Shown here in pieces: positions 36,013-44,608 of a stretch of DNA of 64,000 nt. Made by a program: the position numbers and the translations under genes. A model generated the notes under the pieces. That model saw nothing but the letters and a program-made list of their open reading frames with translations, searched no databases and was not told where the DNA came from. Source of the DNA: Dyella lutea (GTDB lineage: Bacteria; Pseudomonadota; Gammaproteobacteria; Xanthomonadales; Rhodanobacteraceae); assembly GCF_024158035.1 (NCBI RefSeq), contig NZ_JAMZEK010000001.1, positions 1,158,001-1,222,000 on the forward strand, written 5' to 3'. The stretch's first letter is position 1, and every line of letters starts with the position of its first letter.

Positions 36013-38904
36013 TCAGAGCTTGTAGTTCAGCCCGAACATGACCGTACGCCCCCAGGTGTCGTACTCCAGCGGGCGGGCGACCTGCACGTTGTTGGGCAGG
36101 CCGGCGATCTGCTGCCTGGTATCCGCCGAGTTGGTCAGGTTGTTGACCTGCAGCAGCAGGGACAGGCCCTTCATGCGGCCCTCGTCGAAGGCGTAGCCGA
36201 GCTGCAGGTCGGTCTGCCGGTTGGCCAGGATCGTGGTGTAGCCGAGTTGGTCGAACAGCGCGACCGCCTCCCCGGTGTAGGAGGAGCGGTAGCGCTCGGC
36301 TATGCGCGCGGAGAAGCCGTACTTTTCGTAGTAGATCGCGAGATTGGCTACCTTGCGCGACAGGCCGGGCAGGGTGTGCGGACCGCCGGGGATCGAGGAT
36401 ACCGAGCTCTTCGGGATGCTGCTGTTGGTCAGCGAGAAGTTCCCCTGCACACCGAAGCCGTCCAGTGCATCGGCGACCAGCCCGCCCTCCAGCGAACCGG
36501 ACAGCTCCAGGCCTTCCATGCGTCCGCCGGTGCCGTTCTCCGGCCGGGTGAACGAACCGTAGTTGCTGGTCGGGGTGAGGGTGGGGTTGTCGTTGGTGTA
36601 GTTGGAGAAGTCGTAGTGCAGCGTGGTCTGGTTGTAGACGTAGTTCAGCAGGTTCTTGTTGAACACCGCGACCGCGACGTAGCTGGACTTGCCGAAGTAG
36701 TTCTCCCACGACAGGTCGGTGCCGACCGCGACGTACGGCTTGAGCTTCGGGTTGCCGCCGCTGCCCGACCACAGCACCTGGCCGGCGGCCGGACCGTTCT
36801 GCACCAGCGCCACGCCCGCCGAGGTGGCCACCTTTTCGTCGTCGATGCGGCCGCGGGCCATGGTCTTGGCCAGGCCGAAGCGCAGCACCTGGTGATCGGT
36901 GAGCTGGGCGAGAAGGTTCAGGCTGGGTAGCACGTTGGTGTAGGAGGCGCCGCCGGAGATGTGGCCGACCAGGGTGTCGCCGTTGGTCTGCAGCGCATCG
37001 GACGACTGGTTGGTATGCACCACCTGCACACCGACGTTGCCGCGCAGCGGGAGGTCGCCTAGGTGCGTGTCGATGTCGAACTTCACGTAGCCCAGCGGCA
37101 CTTTCTCGCGCACCGTGTAGTTGCGGTTGTAGTCGGCCAGGCCGTTGCGGGCGGTCAGGTAGAACTGGTTGCCCAGGGCGCCGAGCACGTCGTAGTAGAC
37201 GATGCCCGGGATGCCGCCGTAGGCCAGCGAGGTCGGCGAGCCGATCAGGTTGCCGTCGATCGGCGCCCCGAAGGTGTTGGCGTAGGTGCCGCTGGTCGAA
37301 CCGTTGCCGTTGAGCCAGGCGAAATAGACGTCCGCCTGCTTGATCTTGGTGCGTTCCGAATAATCCGCGCCCAGGGTGAAGTCGGAGAAGATCCAGCCGG
37401 CCGGATGGGTGGCCTCCAGCCGGATCGCGCGGATCGTGTCGCGCTGGCGGTCGAACTCCTCGCGGCCGTTGTAGCCGTAGTTGTCCGGGTCGGTAAACAC
37501 CACGTTGGCCGGATTGGACAGGTCCACACCGGTGCGGAATTCCGGGTAGCCATTGCCCACCGGGGTATTGAACTGCACGCTGGTGGTGCCGCCGTTGGGC
37601 AGGCCGGTGAACAGGTAGGCGTCGCGCAGCTTCCGCTTGGCGGTGGAATAGGACAGGTCGGCCATCGCCTGCCAGCCGTTGCCGAAGTCGTACTGGTTGT
37701 TCCAGCCGGCCGAGAACAGTTTGTCGTGCTCGCGGTTGAACTCGTTCTGCATGATCGGCTTGATGCCGTCGATGGTGCCCGAGGTCACCAGCGGGTAGGG
37801 CGAGTAGGGCGTCACCCCGACATTGCTGTAGGAGATGCCGTCCCAGGGACTGCTCGACCACTGCAGGCCGTTGGTGTATTGCCGCTGGTTGAAGGTCGAG
37901 TAGTACATGTCCAGGGTCGAGTGGTAGTGCTCGCCCGGCGCCCACTCGATCACCGCCATCAGGCCGTTGCGCTTCTGCCGCTCGGACTTGGCGCGCAACT
38001 GCATGCCCTCCTGCGAGATCACCCCGTCCGGCATCCCCGGCGTATGCGGCGCGCCCCAGTTCTGTTCGGCGCTGCCCGGGCCGTTGTCCATGCTCCACCA
38101 CCAGGCCTGGTACTGCTTCTCCTGGATCGGCGAGTCGAGCTGGGCGAAGCCCACCGCCACGCCGAGCGTGTGGTCGAAGAACTGGTCGATGTAGGAGACG
38201 CTGGCGCGGTGGCCCATGTCGCCGACGCCAGCGCCTGGATTGAGGTCGCCGTTGGTGCTGTGCTCGCCGCGCAGGTTGAGCACGATCGCGCGATGGGGCA
38301 GATCGAGCGGGCGGATCGTGTGCAGGTCCACCGTGCCGGACAGGCCTTGGCCGATCACGCTGGCGTCCGGCGTCTTGTAGACCGTGACGCTGTTGATCAG
38401 CTCGGACGGGTACTGGTCGTATTCCACGCCGCGGTTCTCGCCGATGGTGGCCTGCTCGCGGCCGTTCAGCGTGGTGCCGGCGAAATCGGGCGACAGGCCG
38501 CGGATCGAGATCAGGTTGGCCCGGCCGTCCAGCCGCTGGGTGGCGAGGCCAGGCAGGCGCGCCAGGCTTTCGGCGATGCTGGCGTCCGGCAGCTTGCCGA
38601 TATCCTCGGCCGAGATCGCCTCGATGATGTCGTTGGAGTTCTGCTTGGCCTTGATCGAGCTCTCGATGCTGCCGCGGATGCCGGTGACCACCACGGTCTG
38701 CAGTGTCGTGGCGGCGGGCTTGGTGGGCTTCTTCGCTGGCGTATCTTGACTGCTCTGCGGTGCGGGCGGCGGCGTGTCCTGCGCCTGCACCACACCGGTC
38801 GCGAGCAGTCCGAGCAAGGCCACCCGGCAAGCCTGCGCCAACCGTCGGTAACGGAGTGGCGGACTGAATTTGCCGGTGGTGCCCGATGGATGGCCGAAGT
38901 GCAT
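36013..38904 (-). CDS. TonB-dependent outer-membrane receptor
   Basis: A 963-residue receptor. After a long basic N terminus, the signal-peptide core is VALLGLLATGVVQAQ (about 28-43). A Pro/Gln linker and a TonB-box-like TVVVTGIRGSI precede the plug with AEDIGKLPDASIAESLARLPGL and ISIRGLSPDFAGTTLNG. The barrel ends in TVMFGLNYKL. ATG 38904 is preceded by AGGGAG six bases upstream; longer in-frame starts are less likely. It precedes an exported M20 peptidase on the same strand, which suggests a peptide-like or amino-acid-conjugate ligand; this is a guess from context. Confidence 0.92.
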   Translation of the reverse strand: MHFGHPSGTTGKFSPPLRYRRLAQACRVALLGLLATGVVQAQDTPPPAPQSSQDTPAKKPTKPAATTLQTVVVTGIRGSIESSIKAKQNSNDIIEAISAEDIGKLPDASIAESLARLPGLATQRLDGRANLISIRGLSPDFAGTTLNGREQATIGENRGVEYDQYPSELINSVTVYKTPDASVIGQGLSGTVDLHTIRPLDLPHRAIVLNLRGEHSTNGDLNPGAGVGDMGHRASVSYIDQFFDHTLGVAVGFAQLDSPIQEKQYQAWWWSMDNGPGSAEQNWGAPHTPGMPDGVISQEGMQLRAKSERQKRNGLMAVIEWAPGEHYHSTLDMYYSTFNQRQYTNGLQWSSSPWDGISYSNVGVTPYSPYPLVTSGTIDGIKPIMQNEFNREHDKLFSAGWNNQYDFGNGWQAMADLSYSTAKRKLRDAYLFTGLPNGGTTSVQFNTPVGNGYPEFRTGVDLSNPANVVFTDPDNYGYNGREEFDRQRDTIRAIRLEATHPAGWIFSDFTLGADYSERTKIKQADVYFAWLNGNGSTSGTYANTFGAPIDGNLIGSPTSLAYGGIPGIVYYDVLGALGNQFYLTARNGLADYNRNYTVREKVPLGYVKFDIDTHLGDLPLRGNVGVQVVHTNQSSDALQTNGDTLVGHISGGASYTNVLPSLNLLAQLTDHQVLRFGLAKTMARGRIDDEKVATSAGVALVQNGPAAGQVLWSGSGGNPKLKPYVAVGTDLSWENYFGKSSYVAVAVFNKNLLNYVYNQTTLHYDFSNYTNDNPTLTPTSNYGSFTRPENGTGGRMEGLELSGSLEGGLVADALDGFGVQGNFSLTNSSIPKSSVSSIPGGPHTLPGLSRKVANLAIYYEKYGFSARIAERYRSSYTGEAVALFDQLGYTTILANRQTDLQLGYAFDEGRMKGLSLLLQVNNLTNSADTRQQIAGLPNNVQVARPLEYDTWGRTVMFGLNYKL

Positions 38905-39062
38905 GGTGATCTCCCTGGGTGACGATGCATCGATAATTCCGGCGATCCCCTGCATCACCGGTGGGCGCGGAGCATCCGTGAGCGTGTGCGGTGCTGTCAC
39001 CATGCGACGCACCAACTGAAGCGGGCGGCCACTTGGACGGGCCGCACGAAATTGCGACAGGC

Positions 39063-39099
39063 AAAAAAAAAGCCCGGGGATCGCTCCCCGGGCCTTTTT
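39063..39099. terminator. Bidirectional terminator of the EF-G gene
   Basis: GCCCGGGGA (39072-39080) pairs with TCCCCGGGC (39085-39093) around a TCGC loop, with nine A before and five T after. On the minus strand this gives a nine-T tail, an excellent terminator 40 bases past the EF-G stop. Confidence 0.93.
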
Positions 39100-39138
39100 C
39101 CGCCGCCGGCAGTGAAGCCGGCGTCATGAGGCGAATAC

Positions 39139-41280
39139 TTACTTCGCCTCCTTCTCCATCAGCTTGTCGACCAGGTTCGCCGGCACTTCCTCGTAGTGAT
39201 CGAAGATCATCGTGAAGTTGCCGCGGCCGGAGGTGGCCGAACGCAGGAAGTTGATGTAGCCGAACATCTCGGCCAGCGGCACAAAGCCCTGCACGTAGGC
39301 CTGCGGCCCCTTCTGGCCCTGCTCGCTCACCGAGCCGCGACGACGGTTGATGTCGCCGATGACGTCGCCGAGGTAATCGGCTTCGGTCACCACTTCCAGG
39401 CTCATGATCGGCTCGAGCAGCTTCGGCTTGGACATCCGCTGCGCTTCGCGGAAGCAGGCGCGGCCGGCGATTTCGAACGCCAGCGCCGACGAGTCGACGT
39501 CGTGGTACTTGCCGTCCACCAGGCGTGCCTTGAAGTCGAGCACTTCGTAGCCGGCCACCTGGCCCTGGCGCGACTCCACCTCGATCGCGTGCTGCACGGC
39601 CGGGATGTACTCGCGCGGCACGCGGCCACCGACGATCTCGTCGGAGAACACCACGCCCGAACCCGGCTCGCCCGGCTCGAAGATCATCTTCACTTCGGCG
39701 AACTGGCCCGAACCACCGGACTGCTTCTTGTGGGTGTAGGTGTGCTCGACGGTCTGACCGAAGGCTTCGCGGAAGCTGACCTTGGGCTTGCCCATGTTCG
39801 CGTCCACGCCCAGCTCGGTGCGCATGCGGTCGATGGTGATTTCCAGGTGCAGCTCGCCCATGCCCTTGAGCACGGTCTGCCCGGTTTCCTTGTCCACTTC
39901 CAGCTTCAGCGACGGGTCGGCCTTGACCATCTTGTAGAGCGCGGTGGACATCTTGTCGACGTCGTTGCGGCTCTTCGGCTCCACCGACACGCTGATCACC
40001 GGGTCCGGGAAGCGCATGCGCTCCAGCAGCACCGGGTGGGCCGGATCGGTCAGCGAGTCACCGGTCTCGGTTTCCTTCAGCGAGACGAAGGCGCAGATGT
40101 CGCCGGCGCGGACCTCGTCGATTTCCTTGGTGGCGTTCGCCTGCACTTCCACGATGCGGCCGATGCGCTCCTTCTTGCCGCGGGTGACGTTCTGCAGGGT
40201 GTCGCCCTTCTTGATCACGCCGGAGTAGATGCGGGTGAAGGTCAGGGTGCCGAACTGGTCGTTGATCACCTTGAACGCCAGCGCGCGGGCCGGGGCGTCG
40301 TCGGTCACTTCCTGCTCGCCGAGCACGTTGCCGTCCTCGTCCACCAGCTGGATGCCGCCGTTCTCGCCCGGGTACGGCATGTAGTCGATCACGCCGTCCA
40401 GCAGCTGCTGCACGCCCTTGTTGCGGTAGGAGGAACCGCAGAACACCGGCACCAGCTTGCCGGCCACGCAGCCCTTGCGGATGCACTCCTTCAGCTTCTC
40501 CAGCGACGGAACCTCGCCGTTGGAGAGGTAGGCGTCCATCGCCTCGTCGTCCATTTCCACGGCGGTCTCGATGCTCTGCTCGCGCAGCGCGGCGAGGTTG
40601 GCGACCCACTCCTTGTCGGCGGTGGCGCTAAGCGCCTGCACGCGCGGGTGGTTGGCCACTTCCTCCAGCGGGATCGACTCCCACTTGCTGTCCTTGTCGT
40701 CGCCCTGCCAGATGTAGCCCAGGCCAGCGATCAGGTCGACCATGCCCATGAAGTCGTCATGGCTGCCAAGCGGGACCTGGCACAGCACCACGTTGGCGCC
40801 GAGGCGGTTCTTGATGCCGTCGACGCAGTGTTTGAAGTTGGCACCGATGCGGTCCATCTTGTTGACGTAGCACATGCGCGGCACGTTGTACTGGTCGGCC
40901 AGGCGCCAGTTGGTCTCGGTCTGCGGCTCCACGCCGGCCACGCCGTCGAACACCACCACGGCGCCGTCCAGCACGCGCAGGGAGCGGTTCACCTCGATGG
41001 TGAAGTCCACGTGCCCGGGGGTGTCGATCACGTTGATCTGGTGGCCCTTCCACTCGGTCGACACGGCGGCCGACTGGATGGTGATACCGCGCTTGCGCTC
41101 CTGCTCCAGGTAGTCGGTCGTGGTCGAACCCTTGCCGTCCTTGGTGTCGTGAACGTCGACGATCTGGTGCTTTTTGCCGGTGTAGTACAGGACGCGCTCG
41201 GTGGTCGTCGTCTTGCCGGCGTCGATGTGCGCGATGATGCCGATGTTGCGATAGAGCTTGAGGGGTTTCTGTCGGGCCAC
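39139..41280 (-). CDS. fusA: Elongation factor G, stand-alone copy
   Basis: A 713-residue translational GTPase that drives translocation and ribosome recycling. Motifs: [20 protein letters not shown] (G1), RGITIQSAA (switch I), [12 protein letters not shown] (G3), [10 protein letters not shown] (G4), and all five domains follow, ending in [13 protein letters not shown]. It lies alone with its own terminator and not in an rpsL-rpsG-fusA-tuf operon. Its switch I region ([20 protein letters not shown]) differs from the usual bacterial GEVHDGAATMDWMEQE form. It could be a second EF-G paralogue; the str-operon copy would be elsewhere in the genome. Confidence 0.9.
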   Translation of the reverse strand: MARQKPLKLYRNIGIIAHIDAGKTTTTERVLYYTGKKHQIVDVHDTKDGKGSTTTDYLEQERKRGITIQSAAVSTEWKGHQINVIDTPGHVDFTIEVNRSLRVLDGAVVVFDGVAGVEPQTETNWRLADQYNVPRMCYVNKMDRIGANFKHCVDGIKNRLGANVVLCQVPLGSHDDFMGMVDLIAGLGYIWQGDDKDSKWESIPLEEVANHPRVQALSATADKEWVANLAALREQSIETAVEMDDEAMDAYLSNGEVPSLEKLKECIRKGCVAGKLVPVFCGSSYRNKGVQQLLDGVIDYMPYPGENGGIQLVDEDGNVLGEQEVTDDAPARALAFKVINDQFGTLTFTRIYSGVIKKGDTLQNVTRGKKERIGRIVEVQANATKEIDEVRAGDICAFVSLKETETGDSLTDPAHPVLLERMRFPDPVISVSVEPKSRNDVDKMSTALYKMVKADPSLKLEVDKETGQTVLKGMGELHLEITIDRMRTELGVDANMGKPKVSFREAFGQTVEHTYTHKKQSGGSGQFAEVKMIFEPGEPGSGVVFSDEIVGGRVPREYIPAVQHAIEVESRQGQVAGYEVLDFKARLVDGKYHDVDSSALAFEIAGRACFREAQRMSKPKLLEPIMSLEVVTEADYLGDVIGDINRRRGSVSEQGQKGPQAYVQGFVPLAEMFGYINFLRSATSGRGNFTMIFDHYEEVPANLVDKLMEKEAK

Positions 41281-41788
41281 TGTCGGAGTTCCGTAGGTGC
41301 GTTTTAAGGGAAGCGTGAGCAGGACAGCGCTCGTGCTGCCCCATGGAATATCGTGCGCTTTCGGTGGTTCGATGCTTGCAACGCGCCCGATTGCCCGGCG
41401 CGCAGGTGCGTCAAACTGCCGATTATAGCCGGGTTTCTTGGCAAATCAGAGCCCTGCGTTCAGTCGGCCGGCAGGGGGAGGGGCGATCCGGCAGCGAATG
41501 GCGTCCAGGCCGACCCCGGCGCGGTCCTCCGGCCCGGGCGCCCTGCGGACGGTGGTCCGCCACCGCGCCGTCTGGCGTGCAGGGATTTCCGCGCCCGGTG
41601 GGGCGCCGGGAACCCGTTCAGCCAGCCGTCGCCGAAGGATGGCCGAGGCGCCATCCCGTCGGCGTGGGGCATTCGACGGGCAAATGCCTGCCGCGCCGCC
41701 CGGACCGGGGCCGAGGCATGCCCCGGTGGCACGGGTGGCCGATGGCCCGGTCTCGCAGGACAGGGGGGGGGCGGCAGGTGCCGGCGGC
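41281..41788. other. 508-base region without a recognised gene
   Basis: Very GC-rich DNA between the start of the EF-G gene and the end of the desaturase gene, both on the minus strand. All open frames are low-complexity Arg/Pro/Ala products without homology. A nine-G run lies near 41763-41771. The part next to 41281 should contain the EF-G promoter; I could not identify it securely. Confidence 0.5.
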
Positions 41789-42958
41789 TCAGGGCGCAGT
41801 GAGCCGCTCGACTCCGGGCAGCGGCGCGACGGCAGGTATCGCTGCACCCAATCGCCGCAGCCAGCGGTAATGCGAGGCGATGCCGGCGAAAAACGTGCGA
41901 TGCGCATGGTACGGCACGCCGAATTCGCGGCATGTGGCTTCCACCACCTTCGCCACGGCCGGGTAGTGCACGTGGCTGATGCGTACGAACAGGTGGTGCT
42001 CCACCTGGAAGTTGAGCCCGCCGATCAGCCAGCTGAGCAGGCGGTTGTCGCGCGCGAAATCGACCGTGGTCCGCAACTGGTGGATTGCCCAGGGAGCCTC
42101 CATGCGGCCGCTGACGCCGTCCGGCTGAGGAAAGTCCGCCTCTTCCACCACGTGCGCAAGCTGGAACACGATCGCCAGCAGGAATCCGGCCACCGCCGAC
42201 ACCGCGGCGTAGAACAGCACCACCGTGCCCACCGGGTGAAGCGCCAGCGGCAGCCCGAACGCCAGCGTGAAAAACGCCAGCTTGCCCAACACGAACAGCG
42301 TCAGGTCCCAGCCGCGCGGCCGCTCGAAGGGCCGCTCGCCGATGCGGCCGGTCAGCATGTCGCGGAAGTCGCCGTACAGGTGCCAGCGGATCGCCGTGAC
42401 GGTGTAGAGCGCCCACAGGTAGATGTGCTGGAAACGGTGCCAGGGTCGCCGCGGCTGGTCGGGCGAGAGCCGGCCGAGGACGCCGAGGTCGATGTCGCTG
42501 TCGTGCTGGTCGATGTTGACGTAGGTGTGGTGGTAGCGGGCGTGCTTCCACTGCCAGATGTACGAGCTGCCGCCGACCAGGTCGAGCGTGAACGCCATCA
42601 GCTTGTTGACCCAGCGGTGCTCCGAATACGCCTGGTGGCCGCCGTCATGCATGATGTTGAAGCCGATGCCGGCCATGGCCGCGCCGAGCAGCAGGGTCAG
42701 CGGCAGCGCCTGCCACCATGCCCGGGCCAGGAACACCAGCCCGACGTAGGCGGCGATGAAAACGGCCAGGATGATCGCGGTCTTCGCGTACATCGAGCCG
42801 GCGTCGCGCGGGTCACAGCCCCGCACCCGGAAATCGGCTTCGACCCGTCGCCGCAGTTCGCGCTGAAACGTGTTGTCGCCACTGAATCCCAGGCGTTCGC
42901 TGGTGGCGGTTGGGGGGCGATGCGTATCGTCCCGGCGTTGGGTGGACCCGTGGGACAT
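41789..42958 (-). CDS. Membrane fatty acid desaturase
   Basis: A 389-residue di-iron desaturase that puts a double bond into an acyl chain of a lipid or acyl-CoA in the inner membrane. Three histidine boxes are complete: HDGGH (104-108), HARYHH (139-144) and QVEHH near 320. The QxxHH third box is typical of front-end or acyl-lipid desaturases such as Delta-6 type. No cytochrome b5 domain is fused. Hydrophobic spans lie around the boxes. The downstream side is the 508-base gap; the upstream neighbour on the same strand is the DUF1304 gene. Confidence 0.9.
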   Translation of the reverse strand: MSHGSTQRRDDTHRPPTATSERLGFSGDNTFQRELRRRVEADFRVRGCDPRDAGSMYAKTAIILAVFIAAYVGLVFLARAWWQALPLTLLLGAAMAGIGFNIMHDGGHQAYSEHRWVNKLMAFTLDLVGGSSYIWQWKHARYHHTYVNIDQHDSDIDLGVLGRLSPDQPRRPWHRFQHIYLWALYTVTAIRWHLYGDFRDMLTGRIGERPFERPRGWDLTLFVLGKLAFFTLAFGLPLALHPVGTVVLFYAAVSAVAGFLLAIVFQLAHVVEEADFPQPDGVSGRMEAPWAIHQLRTTVDFARDNRLLSWLIGGLNFQVEHHLFVRISHVHYPAVAKVVEATCREFGVPYHAHRTFFAGIASHYRWLRRLGAAIPAVAPLPGVERLTAP

Positions 42959-43032
42959 GTCGCTGTTTTCCAGGCGGAACGGACACCGATGGTAGCCGCT
43001 ATCCCGGTCGCCCCGTGCGAGCCGGGCGATCG

Positions 43033-43398
43033 TCAGGCGTTACCGGCCAGCAGCAGGGCCAGGCCCAGCACCGCAGGCGCGGCTTGGATCCACAACACCT
43101 TGCGCGTGGCGGTCAGCCCACCGTAGAGCCCGGCCACCAGCACGCAGCCGAGGAAAAATGTCTTCACGTGCAGGCCCTCCGGGCCGCCCAGCCACAGGCC
43201 CCAGGCGAGGCCCGCGGCGAGGAAGCCGTTGTACAGCCCCTGGTTGGCCGCCAGCACCCTGGATTGCTCGGCGAATTCGACGGTCAGCCCGAAGGCCCGC
43301 CGGCCGGCCGGCCGGGTCCACAGGAACATTTCCAGCACCAGGAACCACAGGTGCAGCAGGGCGATGATGGCGATGACGATGGAGGCGGCGGTGGCCAT
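43033..43398 (-). CDS. DUF1304 four-helix membrane protein
   Basis: A 121-residue integral membrane protein with about four spans. The pattern LHLWFLVLEMFLWTRPAGRRAFGL and AANQGLYNGFLAAGLAWG near residues 15-70 is characteristic of the DUF1304 family (YqjF-like neighbours), whose function is unknown. It lies 86 bases downstream of the 2OG-Fe dioxygenase gene and may be cotranscribed with it. Confidence 0.85.
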   Translation of the reverse strand: MATAASIVIAIIALLHLWFLVLEMFLWTRPAGRRAFGLTVEFAEQSRVLAANQGLYNGFLAAGLAWGLWLGGPEGLHVKTFFLGCVLVAGLYGGLTATRKVLWIQAAPAVLGLALLLAGNA

Positions 43399-43484
43399 GG
43401 CGCGAGACCGGCAGCGGGTGGCCGGGCAGTGTCGCAAGTCACCGCGGCGGCCGGCAAATCCCGGCCGGGGACGCGACGTTTCCC

Positions 43485-44210
43485 TCAGGCCGCGCGGAAG
43501 GTGACCACCAGCACGTCGCGATGCGCCGGTTGCGCGGGATCCAGCGGGCTGACCGGGGTTACGCCGTGGAACACGCGGGCATCGTCGACCAGGGCGGCAT
43601 CCAGCGGCCGGGTGAGGGTGAAGCTGCCCAGTTCGGTGCCGTCCGACGCCAGGATGGTGGTGGTCCCGCTGGCGATGTTGTGGCGGTCGATCATCAGCAC
43701 CAGCACGTAGTCCACGCCGTCCCGGTGCATGCCCTCGGGCGTCGGTTCGCCGGCCTGCTCCGGCAGCGCCTCGATGCGGAACTGGTGCACTTCCACGTGC
43801 CACTGGCGGGCTGGCGGGGCCAGTGCGCCGAACAGGTCGCGACTGAAGGTCAGGATCCGCTGCAGGCTGTCGCCCTCGACCACCGCCGGCTCGATCGGCT
43901 CGAACCAGCGCTGTATGTCGCCCTGCAGCCGGTTGTAGGCCAGGCTCTGGAAGTGCGGCTGGTGGGGCTGGCGGACGATCGCGCCGTCCTCGCCGACGGC
44001 GAAGGTGGCGTGGCGCCGGCGCCGATGGCGGCCTTGCGCGGCGAGATAGGTGTCGGGCGCCAGGTCGTTCCAGCTCGCGGCGAAGGCCGGCCAGTCGCCA
44101 AGGGCGGCCGGAGCGCCAAGCAGGGCGCCGGTGACCGGGGCATCGAGGAAGGCGAAGCCGTCGCGCCGCAGGCGTTCGCCCAGCGCGGTGAGGTCGGGAG
44201 GGGGGGGCAT
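43485..44210 (-). CDS. 2OG-Fe(II) dioxygenase, amino-acid-hydroxylase (IDO-like) family
   Basis: A 241-residue 2-oxoglutarate oxygenase resembling the family of L-isoleucine 4-hydroxylase. Iron ligands are H162 and D164 (EGMHRDGVDYVLVL) and H215 (ARVFHGVTPV). HVEVHQFRIEA upstream and HRDVLVVTFRA at the C terminus also fit. Family members oxidise free amino acids, including methionine to its sulfoxide in the characterised Bacillus enzyme, as I recall. The gene is divergent from the MetJ/SAM-controlled metX operon, so an amino-acid link is plausible but unproven. ATG 44210 is chosen; a TTG at 44240 would add ten residues. Confidence 0.8.
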   Translation of the reverse strand: MPPPPDLTALGERLRRDGFAFLDAPVTGALLGAPAALGDWPAFAASWNDLAPDTYLAAQGRHRRRRHATFAVGEDGAIVRQPHQPHFQSLAYNRLQGDIQRWFEPIEPAVVEGDSLQRILTFSRDLFGALAPPARQWHVEVHQFRIEALPEQAGEPTPEGMHRDGVDYVLVLMIDRHNIASGTTTILASDGTELGSFTLTRPLDAALVDDARVFHGVTPVSPLDPAQPAHRDVLVVTFRAA

Positions 44211-44358
44211 GCATGAAAGCGTAGCAGCTGGCCGGCGCAATGGGCTTCGCCAGGCCGGCCCGGCCTGGCCTGGCCCGGCCGCCCGTCGCGGTGGTCGCCT
44301 CGCTGGATCGTTTCAACTGCACCGGATTTCTACATGATCAAATCTTATATGGGCGTAT

Positions 44359-44374
44359 AGACGTCTATACGTCT
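44359..44374. promoter_or_regulatory. Tandem met boxes (MetJ operator) of the metX operon
   Basis: AGACGTCT at 44359-44366 is an exact met-box consensus, followed directly by ATACGTCT at 44367-44374 (seven of eight). A weaker third box, GGGCGTAT, may lie at 44351-44358. The boxes end one base before the -35 TTGACA, so MetJ-SAM would block RNA polymerase. The same core, TAGACGTCTATACGTC, occurs upstream of the metJ-tail gene at 4009. Confidence 0.88.
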
Positions 44375-44375
44375 G

Positions 44376-44405
44376 TTGACACGAACGCGCCGGCGTCGAT
44401 ACAGT
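44376..44405 (+). promoter_or_regulatory. Sigma-70 promoter of the metX-metB-hom operon
   Basis: A consensus -35 TTGACA (44376-44381), an 18-base spacer and a -10 TACAGT (44400-44405). Transcription would begin near 44412, exactly where the riboswitch P1 helix begins. Confidence 0.8.
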
Positions 44406-44412
44406 CATCCCA

Positions 44413-44525
44413 CTCATCGAGACCGGCGGAGGGACAGGCCCTTTGATGCCGGGGCAACCTGCAGGCGCAAGCCTGCGACGGTGCCAACTCCTGCGGGGCG
44501 CCCTCGGGTGCCACCGGTAGATGGG
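44413..44525 (+). ncRNA. SAM-I (S-box) riboswitch
   Basis: The leader matches the SAM-I aptamer. P1 pairs CTCATC (44413-44418) with GATGGG (44520-44525). GGAGGGACAGGCCCTTTGATG and GGGGCAACC hold the nearly invariant core, with P2 stem CCGGC (44423-44427)/GCCGG (44448-44452). P3 is GCAGGC-GCAA-GCCTGC (44461-44476). GGTGCCAACTCC (44480-44491) is the conserved J3/4-type element, and P4 is GGCGCCC/GGGTGCC (44497-44512). SAM binding should stabilise P1 and lower expression of metX-metB-hom. No T-tailed terminator follows, so control is probably at translation. Confidence 0.9.
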
Positions 44526-44573
44526 ATGCCGCTTACGGGCGCCGACGGCGCGTCGCAACGGCAACTCACTCGG

Positions 44574-44602
44574 CTCTCCGCAGGTGCGATGTCACAGGAG
44601 AG
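44574..44602 (+). promoter_or_regulatory. Candidate Shine-Dalgarno-sequestering hairpin of metX
   Basis: CTCTCC (44574-44579) can pair with GGAGAG (44597-44602), which contains the AGGAG ribosome site eight bases before the metX ATG. It may be the riboswitch expression platform. The loop is 17 bases and the folding energy was not computed. Confidence 0.45.
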
Positions 44603-44608
44603 TCCCGA

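Noticed and set aside
39196-41307. 703-codon plus-strand open frame
   Set aside because: Antisense shadow of the EF-G gene, with His/Val-rich composition and no family motifs.
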